A DNA stretch of 64,000 nucleotides from CAIZWU01 sp942492905 (GTDB lineage Bacteria; Verrucomicrobiota; Verrucomicrobiia; Verrucomicrobiales; V1-33). Both the position numbers and the translations under genes were made by a program. The stretch's first letter is position 1; each line of letters starts with the position of its first letter. This document shows, one piece after another, positions 35,239 through 43,545 of this stretch. The notes beneath the pieces are model-generated. The model did no database searches and was not told where the DNA came from. It saw nothing but the letters and a program-made list of their open reading frames with translations. The stretch is from positions 806,001-870,000 of the forward strand of contig OW818657.1 in the NCBI GenBank assembly GCA_942492905.1, read 5' to 3'.

Positions 35239-36473
35239 TCCAGGTTTGGTTTGTCCCGCTGATTCATCCGCACGACGGTGTTGGCAAAGGACTGCATTCT
35301 TGGGTTCTTGATTTGAGTGGCCCAGGCCGCGGCGGCTTCGGGATCGGTTTTGGCCAAGGTCTGAACAAGTTGGAGCGCACTGGTATCAAAAAGCGGATGT
35401 TGCGGGTTGGCCACCAGCCACCCGCTGGTAGCTTCCGGGCCCCATTGGTCCAGGATGATGCGGGCGGCCGTGGTTTGAGCGTCGGCTGAGGGCATTTTGG
35501 CGATTTCTCCGAGGCTGGAGGCCGGGTCCTGGCCGAGGTAGGCCAGGCCGATTTGGTCCCCGGCAGCCGAGGGCAGCCAGGCACGGTCGGCATACTGCTG
35601 GGCCAGTTGGATGGCTTGGCTGGAGTCGGTGCTTTGATTGGCGATCTTGAGCAACGTTTCGAGGTTGGCCTTCTTGAACTTGTCAGGCGAATCTCCGCCG
35701 GCGATTTGCTCGAACCATGGGAGGGTGCCGCTCAGGCCTTCCTGGGCGACCATCAGGGCGGCGATGCGGCCTTGGATCCGCTCGAAGGCAGGATTTCCAA
35801 GATTGGCCAAGATGAGGGCTTCGGCTTCGCGGGCTCTCCACTGGCCCAGGCCTTCCACGATGGCCCCGATGCTGGTGCCTTGGCTGATTCCGGGTTGCTG
35901 GCTGGCCCAGGCGAGGGCGGCGCCGGCATCCCGGCTGCCCCAGCCCTGCATCACTTTGACGACAATCTGTTCCTTGCCGGCATATTCGCCCACGATGCTT
36001 TTTGCAGCGGCGGGTCCATCCAGCTGGCCCCAGCGGTGGCAGAAGGCCTCGAATTCGCTATCAAAGTGGCGGCCGTCTTTGGCTTTGGCGCGGAAGAGTT
36101 CTTTGATCGCCGACGCATCTTCCGCCCTCATGGCGGTCAGGACGGTCTGCCACTGTGGACTCCGGACGGAAGCATCCCCAATGGAAAGAATCCCGCCAAG
36201 TTTGTCGATCAGCTCCTGATTCACCACTCCCGGCTGCATGGCCGATTTCACCGTGACCAGGTTGGCGGAAGCGGCCTCCAGCCAATTTTTAGCGGAAGGG
36301 TGGGGCGTCTTTGGGGGATTGACTGCAGGACTATGGCCGGGCGGCTTGGGGGGCGACCATGCCCGGCGCAAAGTCGGGTCATCCGAAGGATCCGCCGGTT
36401 TGAACCCCCATCCAGCTTCAAAAGCAATAAGCAGCCCGGAACCATAGACGGCTGCGACGAGGAACGGCTTCAT
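35235..36473 (-). CDS. Secreted or membrane-anchored helical-repeat protein of unknown function
   Basis: The protein has 412 residues with an N-terminal hydrophobic segment (MKPFLVAAVYGSGLLIAFEA). A Pro-rich linker (about 30-60) leads into a long helical array built from short units with W-A or A-W pairs: GSRDAGAALAWASQQPGISQ, GLGQWRAREAEALILANLGN, LDQWGPEATSGWLVANPQHP and TDPEAAAAWATQIKNPRMQS. The pattern resembles HEAT- or TPR-like solenoids seen in uncharacterised Verrucomicrobiota and Planctomycetota proteins. It could be a scaffold. No catalytic motif seen. The truncated copy of its gene lies directly downstream. Confidence 0.72.
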   Translation of the reverse strand: MKPFLVAAVYGSGLLIAFEAGWGFKPADPSDDPTLRRAWSPPKPPGHSPAVNPPKTPHPSAKNWLEAASANLVTVKSAMQPGVVNQELIDKLGGILSIGDASVRSPQWQTVLTAMRAEDASAIKELFRAKAKDGRHFDSEFEAFCHRWGQLDGPAAAKSIVGEYAGKEQIVVKVMQGWGSRDAGAALAWASQQPGISQGTSIGAIVEGLGQWRAREAEALILANLGNPAFERIQGRIAALMVAQEGLSGTLPWFEQIAGGDSPDKFKKANLETLLKIANQSTDSSQAIQLAQQYADRAWLPSAAGDQIGLAYLGQDPASSLGEIAKMPSADAQTTAARIILDQWGPEATSGWLVANPQHPLFDTSALQLVQTLAKTDPEAAAAWATQIKNPRMQSFANTVVRMNQRDKPNLE

Positions 36474-36625
36474 GAAGGAACACCGAATAGCAGAAGGCGG
36501 CGCAGGGCAAGACTTTGTTGGAAGGTGACTGGGTCTGGCGGGGAAATGGGCTTCGTCTGTTCAAAGTCGAACTCCGATTCCGGGAGTGGTGAAACACAGG
36601 CCCTCCCACTGGCGTTGGGTTGGGG

Positions 36626-38968
36626 ATGATTTATCCCGGTCAGAAGTTGTTGAGGTTTGGTTTCCTGCTGCTTGCCATGGCGGTGGGGAGTATGGTGAAG
36701 TTGCAGGCGGAGGCGGTGAGTGGGGAGGTTTTGGTGAAGGGCGAGGCGATTTACCGGAAGCTTTGTATCGAGTGCCACGGGGAGAAGGGCGTGGGGGTGG
36801 ATGACAAATACAAGGAGCCGCTTTACGGGGATCGGTCGCTGGCGTCGCTGACGCGGCGGATTGATAAAACCATGCCGGAGGATGAGGCGGAGCTTTGTGT
36901 GGGGGAGGATGCGGCGGCGGTGGCGGCTTATATTTACCAAGCGTTTTATTCGCCGCAGTCGCGGGCAGGGCAGGGGACGGTGAAGGCGGAAGTGACGCGG
37001 CTGACGGTGGGACAATTCCGGAATTCGGTGGCGGATTGGCTGGGGCAACTGGACTGGCGTCCGGCGTGGGGACCGGCCGGCGAGCGCGGGCTGAAGGGCG
37101 AATATTTTGGCAGCCAGCATTTCAGCGGGAAGAAGGAAAAGGACGGGAAGGACAAGTTTGAGCGGCGGGATGCGGAGGTGGCGTTTTCGTTTGGCGCGGA
37201 GAGTCCGGACCCGGCGCTGATGGGAGCGGAGGAGTTCTCGATCCGGTGGTCGGGTTCGGTGGTGGCACCGGAGACGGGGCTGTATGAATTCATCCTGAAA
37301 ACACCTAACGGGGCAAAGCTGTCGGTGAACCGGGATGAGCCGCCCTTGATCGATGGCTGGGTGAGCTCCGGACCGGAGGTCAGGGAGGAGAAGGGTTCGA
37401 TCTATTTGCTGGGCGGGCGGGCCTACCGGCTGAAGCTGGAGTATTTCAAATTCAAGGACAAGGCGGCGTCGATTGAGTTGTGGTGGAAGACACCGCAGGG
37501 CGTGCCGGAACGGATTCCGGCTGAGAACCTGTTGCCGGTGGGGGTGCGGGGGATCCCGGTGGTGTCAGGGCCGTTTCCGGCGGACGACCGCAGTCTCGGG
37601 TATGAGCGGGGATCGGCGGTGAGCCGGGCGTGGTATGACGCAGTTTCGGCCAGCGCGATCAAAGCGGCCGAGTATGTAGCGGAGCGGCTGCCGGAATTGT
37701 CAGCGGTGAAGGCGGACACGCCGGACCGGTTGGCCAAAACCAAAGAGTTTGCGCGGCATCTGGTGTCCACCGCGTTCCGCCGTGGCTTGAGCGATGAGGA
37801 AGCGGATGCAGTGGTGGGACCTTATTTCAAGGAAGGGGCAGTGCCGGAGGTGGCGCTGAAACGGGCCGTGATGGCGATCCTGATGTCGCCGCGCTTTTTG
37901 TATCCGGAAGTGGCGCAGCCGGAAGTGCCGGATGGTCATACGATGGCGGGCCGGTTGGCCCTGGCGCTATGGGATTCCCTGCCGGATCAGGAGTTGATGA
38001 AGGCCGCGGCAGAGGGCCGGCTGAATACCCCGGAAGGTTTGCTGGCGGAAGGCCGCCGGATGCTGCAGGACCCGCGGACCAAGGAAAAGTTGCGCGGCTT
38101 TTTCCATCACTGGCTGGAGTTGAAGGACGCGGACACCATCGCGAAGGACCCCGAGACCTTCCCTGGATTTGATGCCGCGGTCCTGACGGATCTGCGGCGC
38201 TCCCTGGATCGGTTCATTGACCGGATCGTGTGGGAGGGCGGCTCGGATTACCGGCAACTGCTCCAGGCGGATTGGCTGATGCTGAATCCACGGCTGGCCG
38301 CGCTGTATGGGAAGGAAGTGAAGGGCCCGGGATTCGAGCCCGTGAAATTCGCGCCCGGCGAGCGCTCCGGCGTGATCACGCATCCATATTTGCTGACTTC
38401 ATTTGCGTATTTCAAAAACACCTCGCCGATCCACCGCGGGGTATTCCTCACCCGGAATATCGTGGGCCGGCAACTCAAGCCGCCGCCCGAGGCCGTGGAA
38501 TTCAAGGACGGGAATTTCGACCCGACTTTCACCATGCGGGAGAAGGTCACGGAGATCACCCGCCCGACGGCCTGCATGGGCTGCCACACTACCATCAATC
38601 CTTTGGGCTTCAGCCTGGAGAACTTCGATGCGATTGGACGCTGGCGCACCCAGGACAATGGCAAACCGGTCAACACCGGGAGTGATTTTATCGGAGACGA
38701 CGGGGAGACGATCCGCTTGGAAAAACCGGGGGATGTGGCGGCCTTTGCCATCGGCAGTGAGGCCGCCCACCGGACCTTCATCCGGCATCTGTTCCATCAC
38801 ACGGTGAAACAACCGGCAGCGGCGTATGGACCTGACACCATGGACCGGCTGCTGCAATCCTTCACGGAATCCAACTTCAACGTGCAGGAATTGCTGCTGC
38901 AGACGGCGCTGACGGCAGCGGCCCGCGGGTTGCCTGGGGAACCGGCCAAGGCCACGACCGGGCCTTGA
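36626..38968 (+). CDS. Periplasmic DUF1592/DUF1588/DUF1585 cytochrome with PA14 domain
   Basis: The protein has 780 residues: a signal peptide (KLLRFGFLLLAMAVGSMVKL), a c-type heme motif KLCIECHGEKGVGV (about residue 48), and DUF1587-like TRLTVGQFRNSVADWLG. A PA14-type module follows at about 155-305 (RWSGSVVAPETGLYEFILKT). DUF1592/DUF1588 segments come next (STAFRRGLSDEEADAVVGPY, GVITHPYLLTSFAYFKNTSP), with a CxxCH in PTACMGCHTTINPLGFSLEN (about 648) and DUF1585. These planctomycete-type cytochromes are usually encoded with a DUF1552 protein, here 39772-41097. The function is unknown; binding of cell-surface sugars by PA14 is a guess. The start is the ATG at 36626. Confidence 0.9.
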   Translation: MIYPGQKLLRFGFLLLAMAVGSMVKLQAEAVSGEVLVKGEAIYRKLCIECHGEKGVGVDDKYKEPLYGDRSLASLTRRIDKTMPEDEAELCVGEDAAAVAAYIYQAFYSPQSRAGQGTVKAEVTRLTVGQFRNSVADWLGQLDWRPAWGPAGERGLKGEYFGSQHFSGKKEKDGKDKFERRDAEVAFSFGAESPDPALMGAEEFSIRWSGSVVAPETGLYEFILKTPNGAKLSVNRDEPPLIDGWVSSGPEVREEKGSIYLLGGRAYRLKLEYFKFKDKAASIELWWKTPQGVPERIPAENLLPVGVRGIPVVSGPFPADDRSLGYERGSAVSRAWYDAVSASAIKAAEYVAERLPELSAVKADTPDRLAKTKEFARHLVSTAFRRGLSDEEADAVVGPYFKEGAVPEVALKRAVMAILMSPRFLYPEVAQPEVPDGHTMAGRLALALWDSLPDQELMKAAAEGRLNTPEGLLAEGRRMLQDPRTKEKLRGFFHHWLELKDADTIAKDPETFPGFDAAVLTDLRRSLDRFIDRIVWEGGSDYRQLLQADWLMLNPRLAALYGKEVKGPGFEPVKFAPGERSGVITHPYLLTSFAYFKNTSPIHRGVFLTRNIVGRQLKPPPEAVEFKDGNFDPTFTMREKVTEITRPTACMGCHTTINPLGFSLENFDAIGRWRTQDNGKPVNTGSDFIGDDGETIRLEKPGDVAAFAIGSEAAHRTFIRHLFHHTVKQPAAAYGPDTMDRLLQSFTESNFNVQELLLQTALTAAARGLPGEPAKATTGP

Positions 38969-38990
38969 ATGGATGGCTGGAGCGGCTGGA

Positions 38991-39479
38991 TTATTTGGCG
39001 CGTTTCAGTTCCACTTCGATCATGACCTCGCCGGGATCACCCGATTCATTCTGCTTATAAACCTTTACCCGCATGGTTTCGGCATCGACATTGATGTGTT
39101 CGGAGGCGATTTTGATTTCACCTTCCTGACCATTGATGGTGGTCTTCAACAGAGGATGGCCCTCATGCTCTTTCCAAGCGCCTCTGGAGACACTTCCCTG
39201 ACTATCCACGGCCACATACATCGATTCCTGGGTGCCTGGTTTCAAGGCAATCATGCCTTCCGCTTCGCGATCACCCGCTTTGAATTTCACGCCGATGATA
39301 TTTTTTTCGAGCCGGTATTCGTAAACCAGTTTCACGTTGCCATCCGCGGTAGCCCACGAGCCGAGCAGCCAGCTGAGATCATGTTGTTCGATCAGATCAG
39401 AGAGCGGGGAAGCCTGGGTCGGCAGGGTGAGGGAAGCAGTGGCCAGAAGCAGGGCGGAGGCGATGATTTTAGTTTTCAT
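38991..39479 (-). CDS. Small secreted beta-barrel-like protein (lipocalin-like)
   Basis: The protein has 162 residues. The signal peptide MKTKIIASALLLATASLTLP sets the start at 39479. The mature chain opens LSWLLGSWATADGNVKLVYEY, a beta-strand entry similar to lipocalin or THAP4-like (nitrobindin) barrels, and continues with alternating strands (EAEGMIALKPGTQESMYVAV, LLKTTINGQEGEIKIASEHI). There is no catalytic motif. It lies between the DUF1592 and DUF1552 genes on the opposite strand. Confidence 0.65.
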   Translation of the reverse strand: MKTKIIASALLLATASLTLPTQASPLSDLIEQHDLSWLLGSWATADGNVKLVYEYRLEKNIIGVKFKAGDREAEGMIALKPGTQESMYVAVDSQGSVSRGAWKEHEGHPLLKTTINGQEGEIKIASEHINVDAETMRVKVYKQNESGDPGEVMIEVELKRAK

Positions 39480-39771
39480 GAGAGGATGCAGGAGGGCATG
39501 CGCCTGATGTTGTTGGGTGAGAGAATGGTTAAGAGAGTGCCACAAGAAAACAGAATGTCACTGCAATTCCAGATCCCCTTGATGCAGAGCTGGAACCGGG
39601 CCCGCCAGGGAGCCGGGGCCGTCGATGGAAGCGCGAAAGAAACAGAGGGGTTTGGACGGTATTTAAGGGCGTGACGCAACTGGCCGGTGCCTGCGTCTTT
39701 ATTATAAGAGCGGTCCGTTTCTCCCGGAACCAGTGCCGTTTAGCTATTCCCTCCCACCCCCCTTTCCGGAT

Positions 39772-41097
39772 ATGAACCCAATGCTCCGCCGCCAGTTTCT
39801 GCGTGATTTAGGTCTTTCCGCGGCGGCTTTGCCGTTTTTGGGCGGGCTGCCGAGTTTGTTTGGACAAGAATCCGCGAAGATCCGGCCGCAGCGGCTGGTG
39901 ATCATGTTTTCGCCCAATGGGACGGTGCAGGACAAGTTTTGGCCGGATCAGGCGGGATTGGACGTGCCGTTCAAGCCGATCCTCGCTCCGCTGGAGCCAT
40001 TCCGCGACCGGACCATGCTGTTGAAGGGCATCGCCAACAAGGTGCGCGGCGATGGTGACAGTCACATGCGGGGAATGAGTTGCCTGCTTACCGGCACGGA
40101 ACTGGCCCCGGGAAATATCCAAGGCGGTTCCGATACCCCGGCCGGCTGGGCGAGTGGGATTTCCATCGATCAGGAGATCAAAAACTTCCTGCAATCGCGG
40201 CCGGAAACCGCCACCCGGTTCGGGTCGTTGGAGTTCGGGGTGGCGGTGCCGGGCCGGGCCGACCCGTGGACGCGCATGGTGTATGCCGGGGCCAATCAGC
40301 CCTTGGCGCCCATCGATGATCCCCAGCAGATGCTGGGGCGGCTGTACGGTCAGATGAAGGACAAGGAAAGTCTGGTGAGCGTGCTGGACGGGGTGGAGTC
40401 GGATTTCAAACGTATCAGCTCCAAGCTGAGTGCGGAGGACAAGGCCCTGCTGGAACAGCACCTGACGCTGGTCCGCGAAGTGGAAACGGAATTGCAGAAA
40501 CAGAGCAACGATCCGAGACTGAATCACCCGGTGCCGGAGATCGACCCCGAGATCGAACTCGTGAATGACAATACGCCGGCGATCAGCCGGATGCAGATCG
40601 ATCTGCTGGTCAACAGCCTCGCCAATAACATGGCGCGGGTGGCGACCTTGCAATACATGCGGTCGGTGGGGCAGGCGCGGATGAAGTGGCTGGGGATCGA
40701 GGAAGGCCACCACGGACTGTCGCATGAACCGGATGCCGACACCTCGGCTCAGGAAAAACTCGAGAAAATCAACAAGTGGTTCTGCGGCGAACTGGCCTAT
40801 CTGGCGAAGCGTCTGGCGGAGACTCCGGAGCCCGGCGGTGTGGGTGGATCCATGCTGGATAACACCCTGCTGGTCTGGACCAATGAGCTGGGCAAAGGCA
40901 ACTCCCACACGCTCAATGACATCCCTGTAGTATTGGTGGGAGGAGGCTGTGGTTTCAAGATGGGGCGCAGCCTCCAGTTGGATCAAGTGACCCATAACCG
41001 GCTGTGGCTCGCGATTGCCAAGGGAATGGGGCATGAAAAGCAGAGCTTCGGCACGGCCACGCTCTGCGAGGGCGGCGCCTTGGATTTGATGTCGTAG
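39772..41097 (+). CDS. Tat-exported DUF1552 protein
   Basis: The protein has 441 residues with a twin-arginine-type leader (RRQFLRDLGLSAAALPFLGG). The body matches DUF1552: RLVIMFSPNGTVQDKFWPD, MLLKGIANKVRGDGDSHMRG, MSCLLTGTELAPG, GWASGISIDQEIKNF, and the closing TLLVWTNELGKGNSHTLNDI with VVLVGGGCGFKMGRSLQL. DUF1552 is distantly related to DUF1501 and, by fold, to the sulfatase/alkaline phosphatase group; activity is unknown. It is the usual partner of DUF1592 cytochromes, and the two here flank a reversed gene. The start is taken at 39772; the next Met (39781) also fits. Confidence 0.9.
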   Translation: MNPMLRRQFLRDLGLSAAALPFLGGLPSLFGQESAKIRPQRLVIMFSPNGTVQDKFWPDQAGLDVPFKPILAPLEPFRDRTMLLKGIANKVRGDGDSHMRGMSCLLTGTELAPGNIQGGSDTPAGWASGISIDQEIKNFLQSRPETATRFGSLEFGVAVPGRADPWTRMVYAGANQPLAPIDDPQQMLGRLYGQMKDKESLVSVLDGVESDFKRISSKLSAEDKALLEQHLTLVREVETELQKQSNDPRLNHPVPEIDPEIELVNDNTPAISRMQIDLLVNSLANNMARVATLQYMRSVGQARMKWLGIEEGHHGLSHEPDADTSAQEKLEKINKWFCGELAYLAKRLAETPEPGGVGGSMLDNTLLVWTNELGKGNSHTLNDIPVVLVGGGCGFKMGRSLQLDQVTHNRLWLAIAKGMGHEKQSFGTATLCEGGALDLMS

Positions 41098-41178
41098 GAT
41101 CGGGGCCAACCGCCCGCGGGCTGTCAGGAGGCCGGTTTCAGCCGGACGGACTGGGGCCTTGCGGCCAAGGAGGGTGAA

Positions 41179-41197
41179 TTTAGTTCGTAAAACTAAA
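41179..41197. repeat. Inverted repeat TTTAGTT/AACTAAA upstream of the proline-rich gene pair
   Basis: TTTAGTT (41179-41185) and AACTAAA (41191-41197) are exact complements separated by 5 bases. The repeat lies about 35 bases upstream of the predicted -35 box, in the AT-rich part of the intergenic region 41098-41306. Possible upstream operator. Confidence 0.5.
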
Positions 41198-41223
41198 ATT
41201 TTCCAATCTCCTGATATTTACTT

Positions 41224-41243
41224 TTAAAGATTGACGTCTTTAA
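41224..41243. promoter_or_regulatory. Inverted repeat enclosing the -35 box
   Basis: TTAAAGA (41224-41230) and TCTTTAA (41237-41243) are exact complements, and the six bases between them are the -35 hexamer TTGACG. A protein bound to both arms would cover the -35 box, so this is a good candidate for a repressor operator. Confidence 0.5.
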
Positions 41244-41258
41244 GGGGTGAACTATAAT
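41231..41258 (+). promoter_or_regulatory. Near-consensus sigma-70 promoter of the proline-rich gene pair
   Basis: TTGACG (41231-41236) and a perfect TATAAT (41253-41258) are separated by 16 bases. Transcription would start near 41265, about 42 bases before the first gene. It is the best promoter match I found in the window. Confidence 0.75.
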
Positions 41259-41266
41259 CACCGTAA

Positions 41267-41285
41267 TTTCTGATTTAATCAGAAA
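41267..41285 (+). promoter_or_regulatory. Stem-loop at the 5' end of the predicted transcript
   Basis: TTTCTGAT (41267-41274) pairs exactly with ATCAGAAA (41278-41285) over a 3-base loop. It begins at about the predicted transcription start, so it would form the first bases of the messenger or, as DNA, an operator overlapping the start. Confidence 0.55.
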
Positions 41286-41306
41286 GCCATTTCCTTCAAG
41301 AAAGTC

Positions 41307-43526
41307 ATGTCCCAGTCCACCCTCAGCACCACCCCATCCCGGCATTTCCGTCTTCGGATGGCCGCCGTGCTGTATTTTGGGGCCCGCCTGTTACTGCTGG
41401 CTCTGCTGGTGGCCGCGCCGCTGGCTTACTGGCGGATGGGAATCACGGACTGGCGCCTGGGGGCCGGAGCTGCCGGAGCGGTCCTGTTGGCGTTTATTTT
41501 TGCCTGGCTGGCCGCGTTGCCGGTGCGTTGTGTGGTTTGCAGTCAGCCGGCCCTGCGCGGGAGCAGCCAACCTAAACATCCCTATGCGGCCAAGTGGCTC
41601 GGCCTGTCCTATCCCGCCCGGGTAGCATGGGACGTCCTCACGGCGGAATATCACCAGTGCATGTATTGCCACAGCCGTTGCCGGAATCGGGGCCCCTCCC
41701 GCAAAGGGCTGGGCAAGTCCGCCGCTGTCAAGACTCCGGAATCGCGCCCTGACCTGGCGACCCTGATGGGACCAGCCGGGGTGGTGGCCGTGGAAAGCCG
41801 GAAAGTGGAGGTAGTGGCTCCGCTGGCCAGCCCTCCTGTCCCTGTTGCCGGACTGGCTTTGGAATCCCCGGTCATGGCGGCAGGAGCGGAGTCAAAACCA
41901 ATATCCAGCGTGGTGCCCGCCGCGCCGGAGCCCCTCTTCGCCGAACTGCCGCCCCAATTGAACTCCCCGCAACCAGCCTCAGGACCGCTCCCGACTGCGG
42001 TACCGCTCCCAACCGTGATAGCACCGCAGATCACGGAATCCCCGCGCACGGCTCCGGTGCCCCCGGCCATCAGTCCCCTTCCGGCCGTGTCCCCTGCGAT
42101 TCCAGTTTTCGATTCAACCCCCACCCCCGTGCCCGCCATGTCGCTTCCGGCCCTACCCCTCCCTGTCCTGGCGTTCCCGTTCCAGACGGCCTTGGCCGGC
42201 CAGCCGGAAATCGGTCCGCGGTCGGAAGATCTTTCTCCCGCGACGCCTCCAGCCCCGGTCGTGACATCCCCTCCCGAATTGCCGGTTACTGCCGCCGCGC
42301 CTCCGGTATTGCCATCGAATCCATTCGCCCTGCCACCCGCGCTGGTGCCCCCCAGTGCGGAAAAAGAACCCGTTTCCTTCTTTGGGGCCGTGCGGCCGCC
42401 GTCCCTTCCCGCCGGTCCGTCTCCCTTCCTGCCCCCTGTTTCTCCCAAGGCTGAGGCACCGGCCCCCCTTCCGGCGCCACCGCCTCTCGAGCCTGCATGG
42501 TCGGCGCCAGCGCTGCCCTCCCTGCCGCTGCCCGTTTTCCCTTTGGAAACGGCCGCCATGGCGCCAACGGTGTTGCCTTCTCCGCCGGCTCCAGCTCCTT
42601 CCCTGACTTCTGCTCCGGTGTCTCCTGTTCCGGTTTCCACGGCTCCCTTGGCCGCCCCGGCCTTGCCTGTGGAAGCCGTGATTAAAGTGCTTCATGAAGG
42701 CCGCGCCTCCATGGAATTGGCTTTCCAATCCATGATCGATCAACTGCGGGCCACTTTGGAGGGTGCCTCTGTCCCGGCCGCGGCCAGCTTGGATTTCCAG
42801 GAGAGTCCCCCAGTCAATTTCCCTCCGCCGGTGCCAGAGGACCTTTCCAGCCCCACTCCTCCTGTTGTCGCTGCCCCCGCCGTGGTGCCCGCCCCCGTCG
42901 AAACCATTTGGCCACCTGCCGGTCCGGAAGCTGCCCCGCCGATGGCTCCCGTCCTGACCCCCGTTTCTGCGCCGCCGTCCCAGCCTGTCTTCCCCATTTA
43001 TCCTCCATTGTATCCCGTGACTCCGCCAGCCCCGAAAGCGGTGCTTCCTGAGCTCACCAGCCCTGTGCTGATCGAATCCCCCGTGGCTGCCGGCGCCCTC
43101 TCCCCGGTTCGCCGCCGGCCCCTCCCCGCCATTTCACCCAACCTGATCGCGGAACTGGATTCGACCCTGGCCCAAGCTTTTTCGCCGGCCATGGCTTCAG
43201 ATGCTGGACCGGCGTCAGCCTCGGCCCCGGTCCCGACCGCTCCGCTGGCGGCGCCATCGGAAGTCCCCCCAGGGTTTTCATTGACTCCTTTGGCGGTTCC
43301 TCCGGGTAACAGCTTCGCTCCGTCCCCTCCGGTTTCCGATCCTGATGCCAGCGTTTCCCAACCGGAAGGGCACGATGACGGCGCTCCCTCAGTGCCGGCT
43401 CCCTTCAGTTTCCTACAGGCCGTGCCCGTGCCGGAGGCTTGGCCCAACGATGATCTGCCTGACCTGGCACCTGCCGAGACGCCTCCTATGTGGACCCGCA
43501 CCCGGGGCAATCCCTCGCTTTCATAA
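41307..43526 (+). CDS. Membrane protein with cysteine knuckles and a very long Pro/Ala-rich tail
   Basis: The protein has 739 residues. Two membrane helices lie near residues 20-42 (FGARLLLLALLVAAPLAYWR) and 52-72 (AGAAGAVLLAFIFAWLAALP). A compact cysteine-rich segment follows: VRCVVCSQPALRG and YHQCMYCHSRCRNRG, CxxC plus CxxCxxxC, likely a zinc site. From about residue 150 the chain is Pro/Ala/Val-rich and low in complexity, broken near residue 452 by one predicted helix (AVIKVLHEGRASMELAFQSM, then IDQLRATLEGAS). It ends WPNDDLPDLAPAETPPMWTR. I do not recognise the family. The extended tail suggests spanning the periplasm or an intrinsically disordered scaffold. It is followed after 19 bases by another proline-rich exported protein. 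Confidence 0.75.
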   Translation: MSQSTLSTTPSRHFRLRMAAVLYFGARLLLLALLVAAPLAYWRMGITDWRLGAGAAGAVLLAFIFAWLAALPVRCVVCSQPALRGSSQPKHPYAAKWLGLSYPARVAWDVLTAEYHQCMYCHSRCRNRGPSRKGLGKSAAVKTPESRPDLATLMGPAGVVAVESRKVEVVAPLASPPVPVAGLALESPVMAAGAESKPISSVVPAAPEPLFAELPPQLNSPQPASGPLPTAVPLPTVIAPQITESPRTAPVPPAISPLPAVSPAIPVFDSTPTPVPAMSLPALPLPVLAFPFQTALAGQPEIGPRSEDLSPATPPAPVVTSPPELPVTAAAPPVLPSNPFALPPALVPPSAEKEPVSFFGAVRPPSLPAGPSPFLPPVSPKAEAPAPLPAPPPLEPAWSAPALPSLPLPVFPLETAAMAPTVLPSPPAPAPSLTSAPVSPVPVSTAPLAAPALPVEAVIKVLHEGRASMELAFQSMIDQLRATLEGASVPAAASLDFQESPPVNFPPPVPEDLSSPTPPVVAAPAVVPAPVETIWPPAGPEAAPPMAPVLTPVSAPPSQPVFPIYPPLYPVTPPAPKAVLPELTSPVLIESPVAAGALSPVRRRPLPAISPNLIAELDSTLAQAFSPAMASDAGPASASAPVPTAPLAAPSEVPPGFSLTPLAVPPGNSFAPSPPVSDPDASVSQPEGHDDGAPSVPAPFSFLQAVPVPEAWPNDDLPDLAPAETPPMWTRTRGNPSLS

Positions 43527-43545
43527 ATCCTCAGCTGTCTCTGCC

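Noticed and set aside
41100..41170. GC-rich short inverted repeats (CCGG-CCGG and CCTTG-CAAGG) after the DUF1552 gene as a terminator
   Set aside because: Stems are only 4-5 bp and no T-tract follows.
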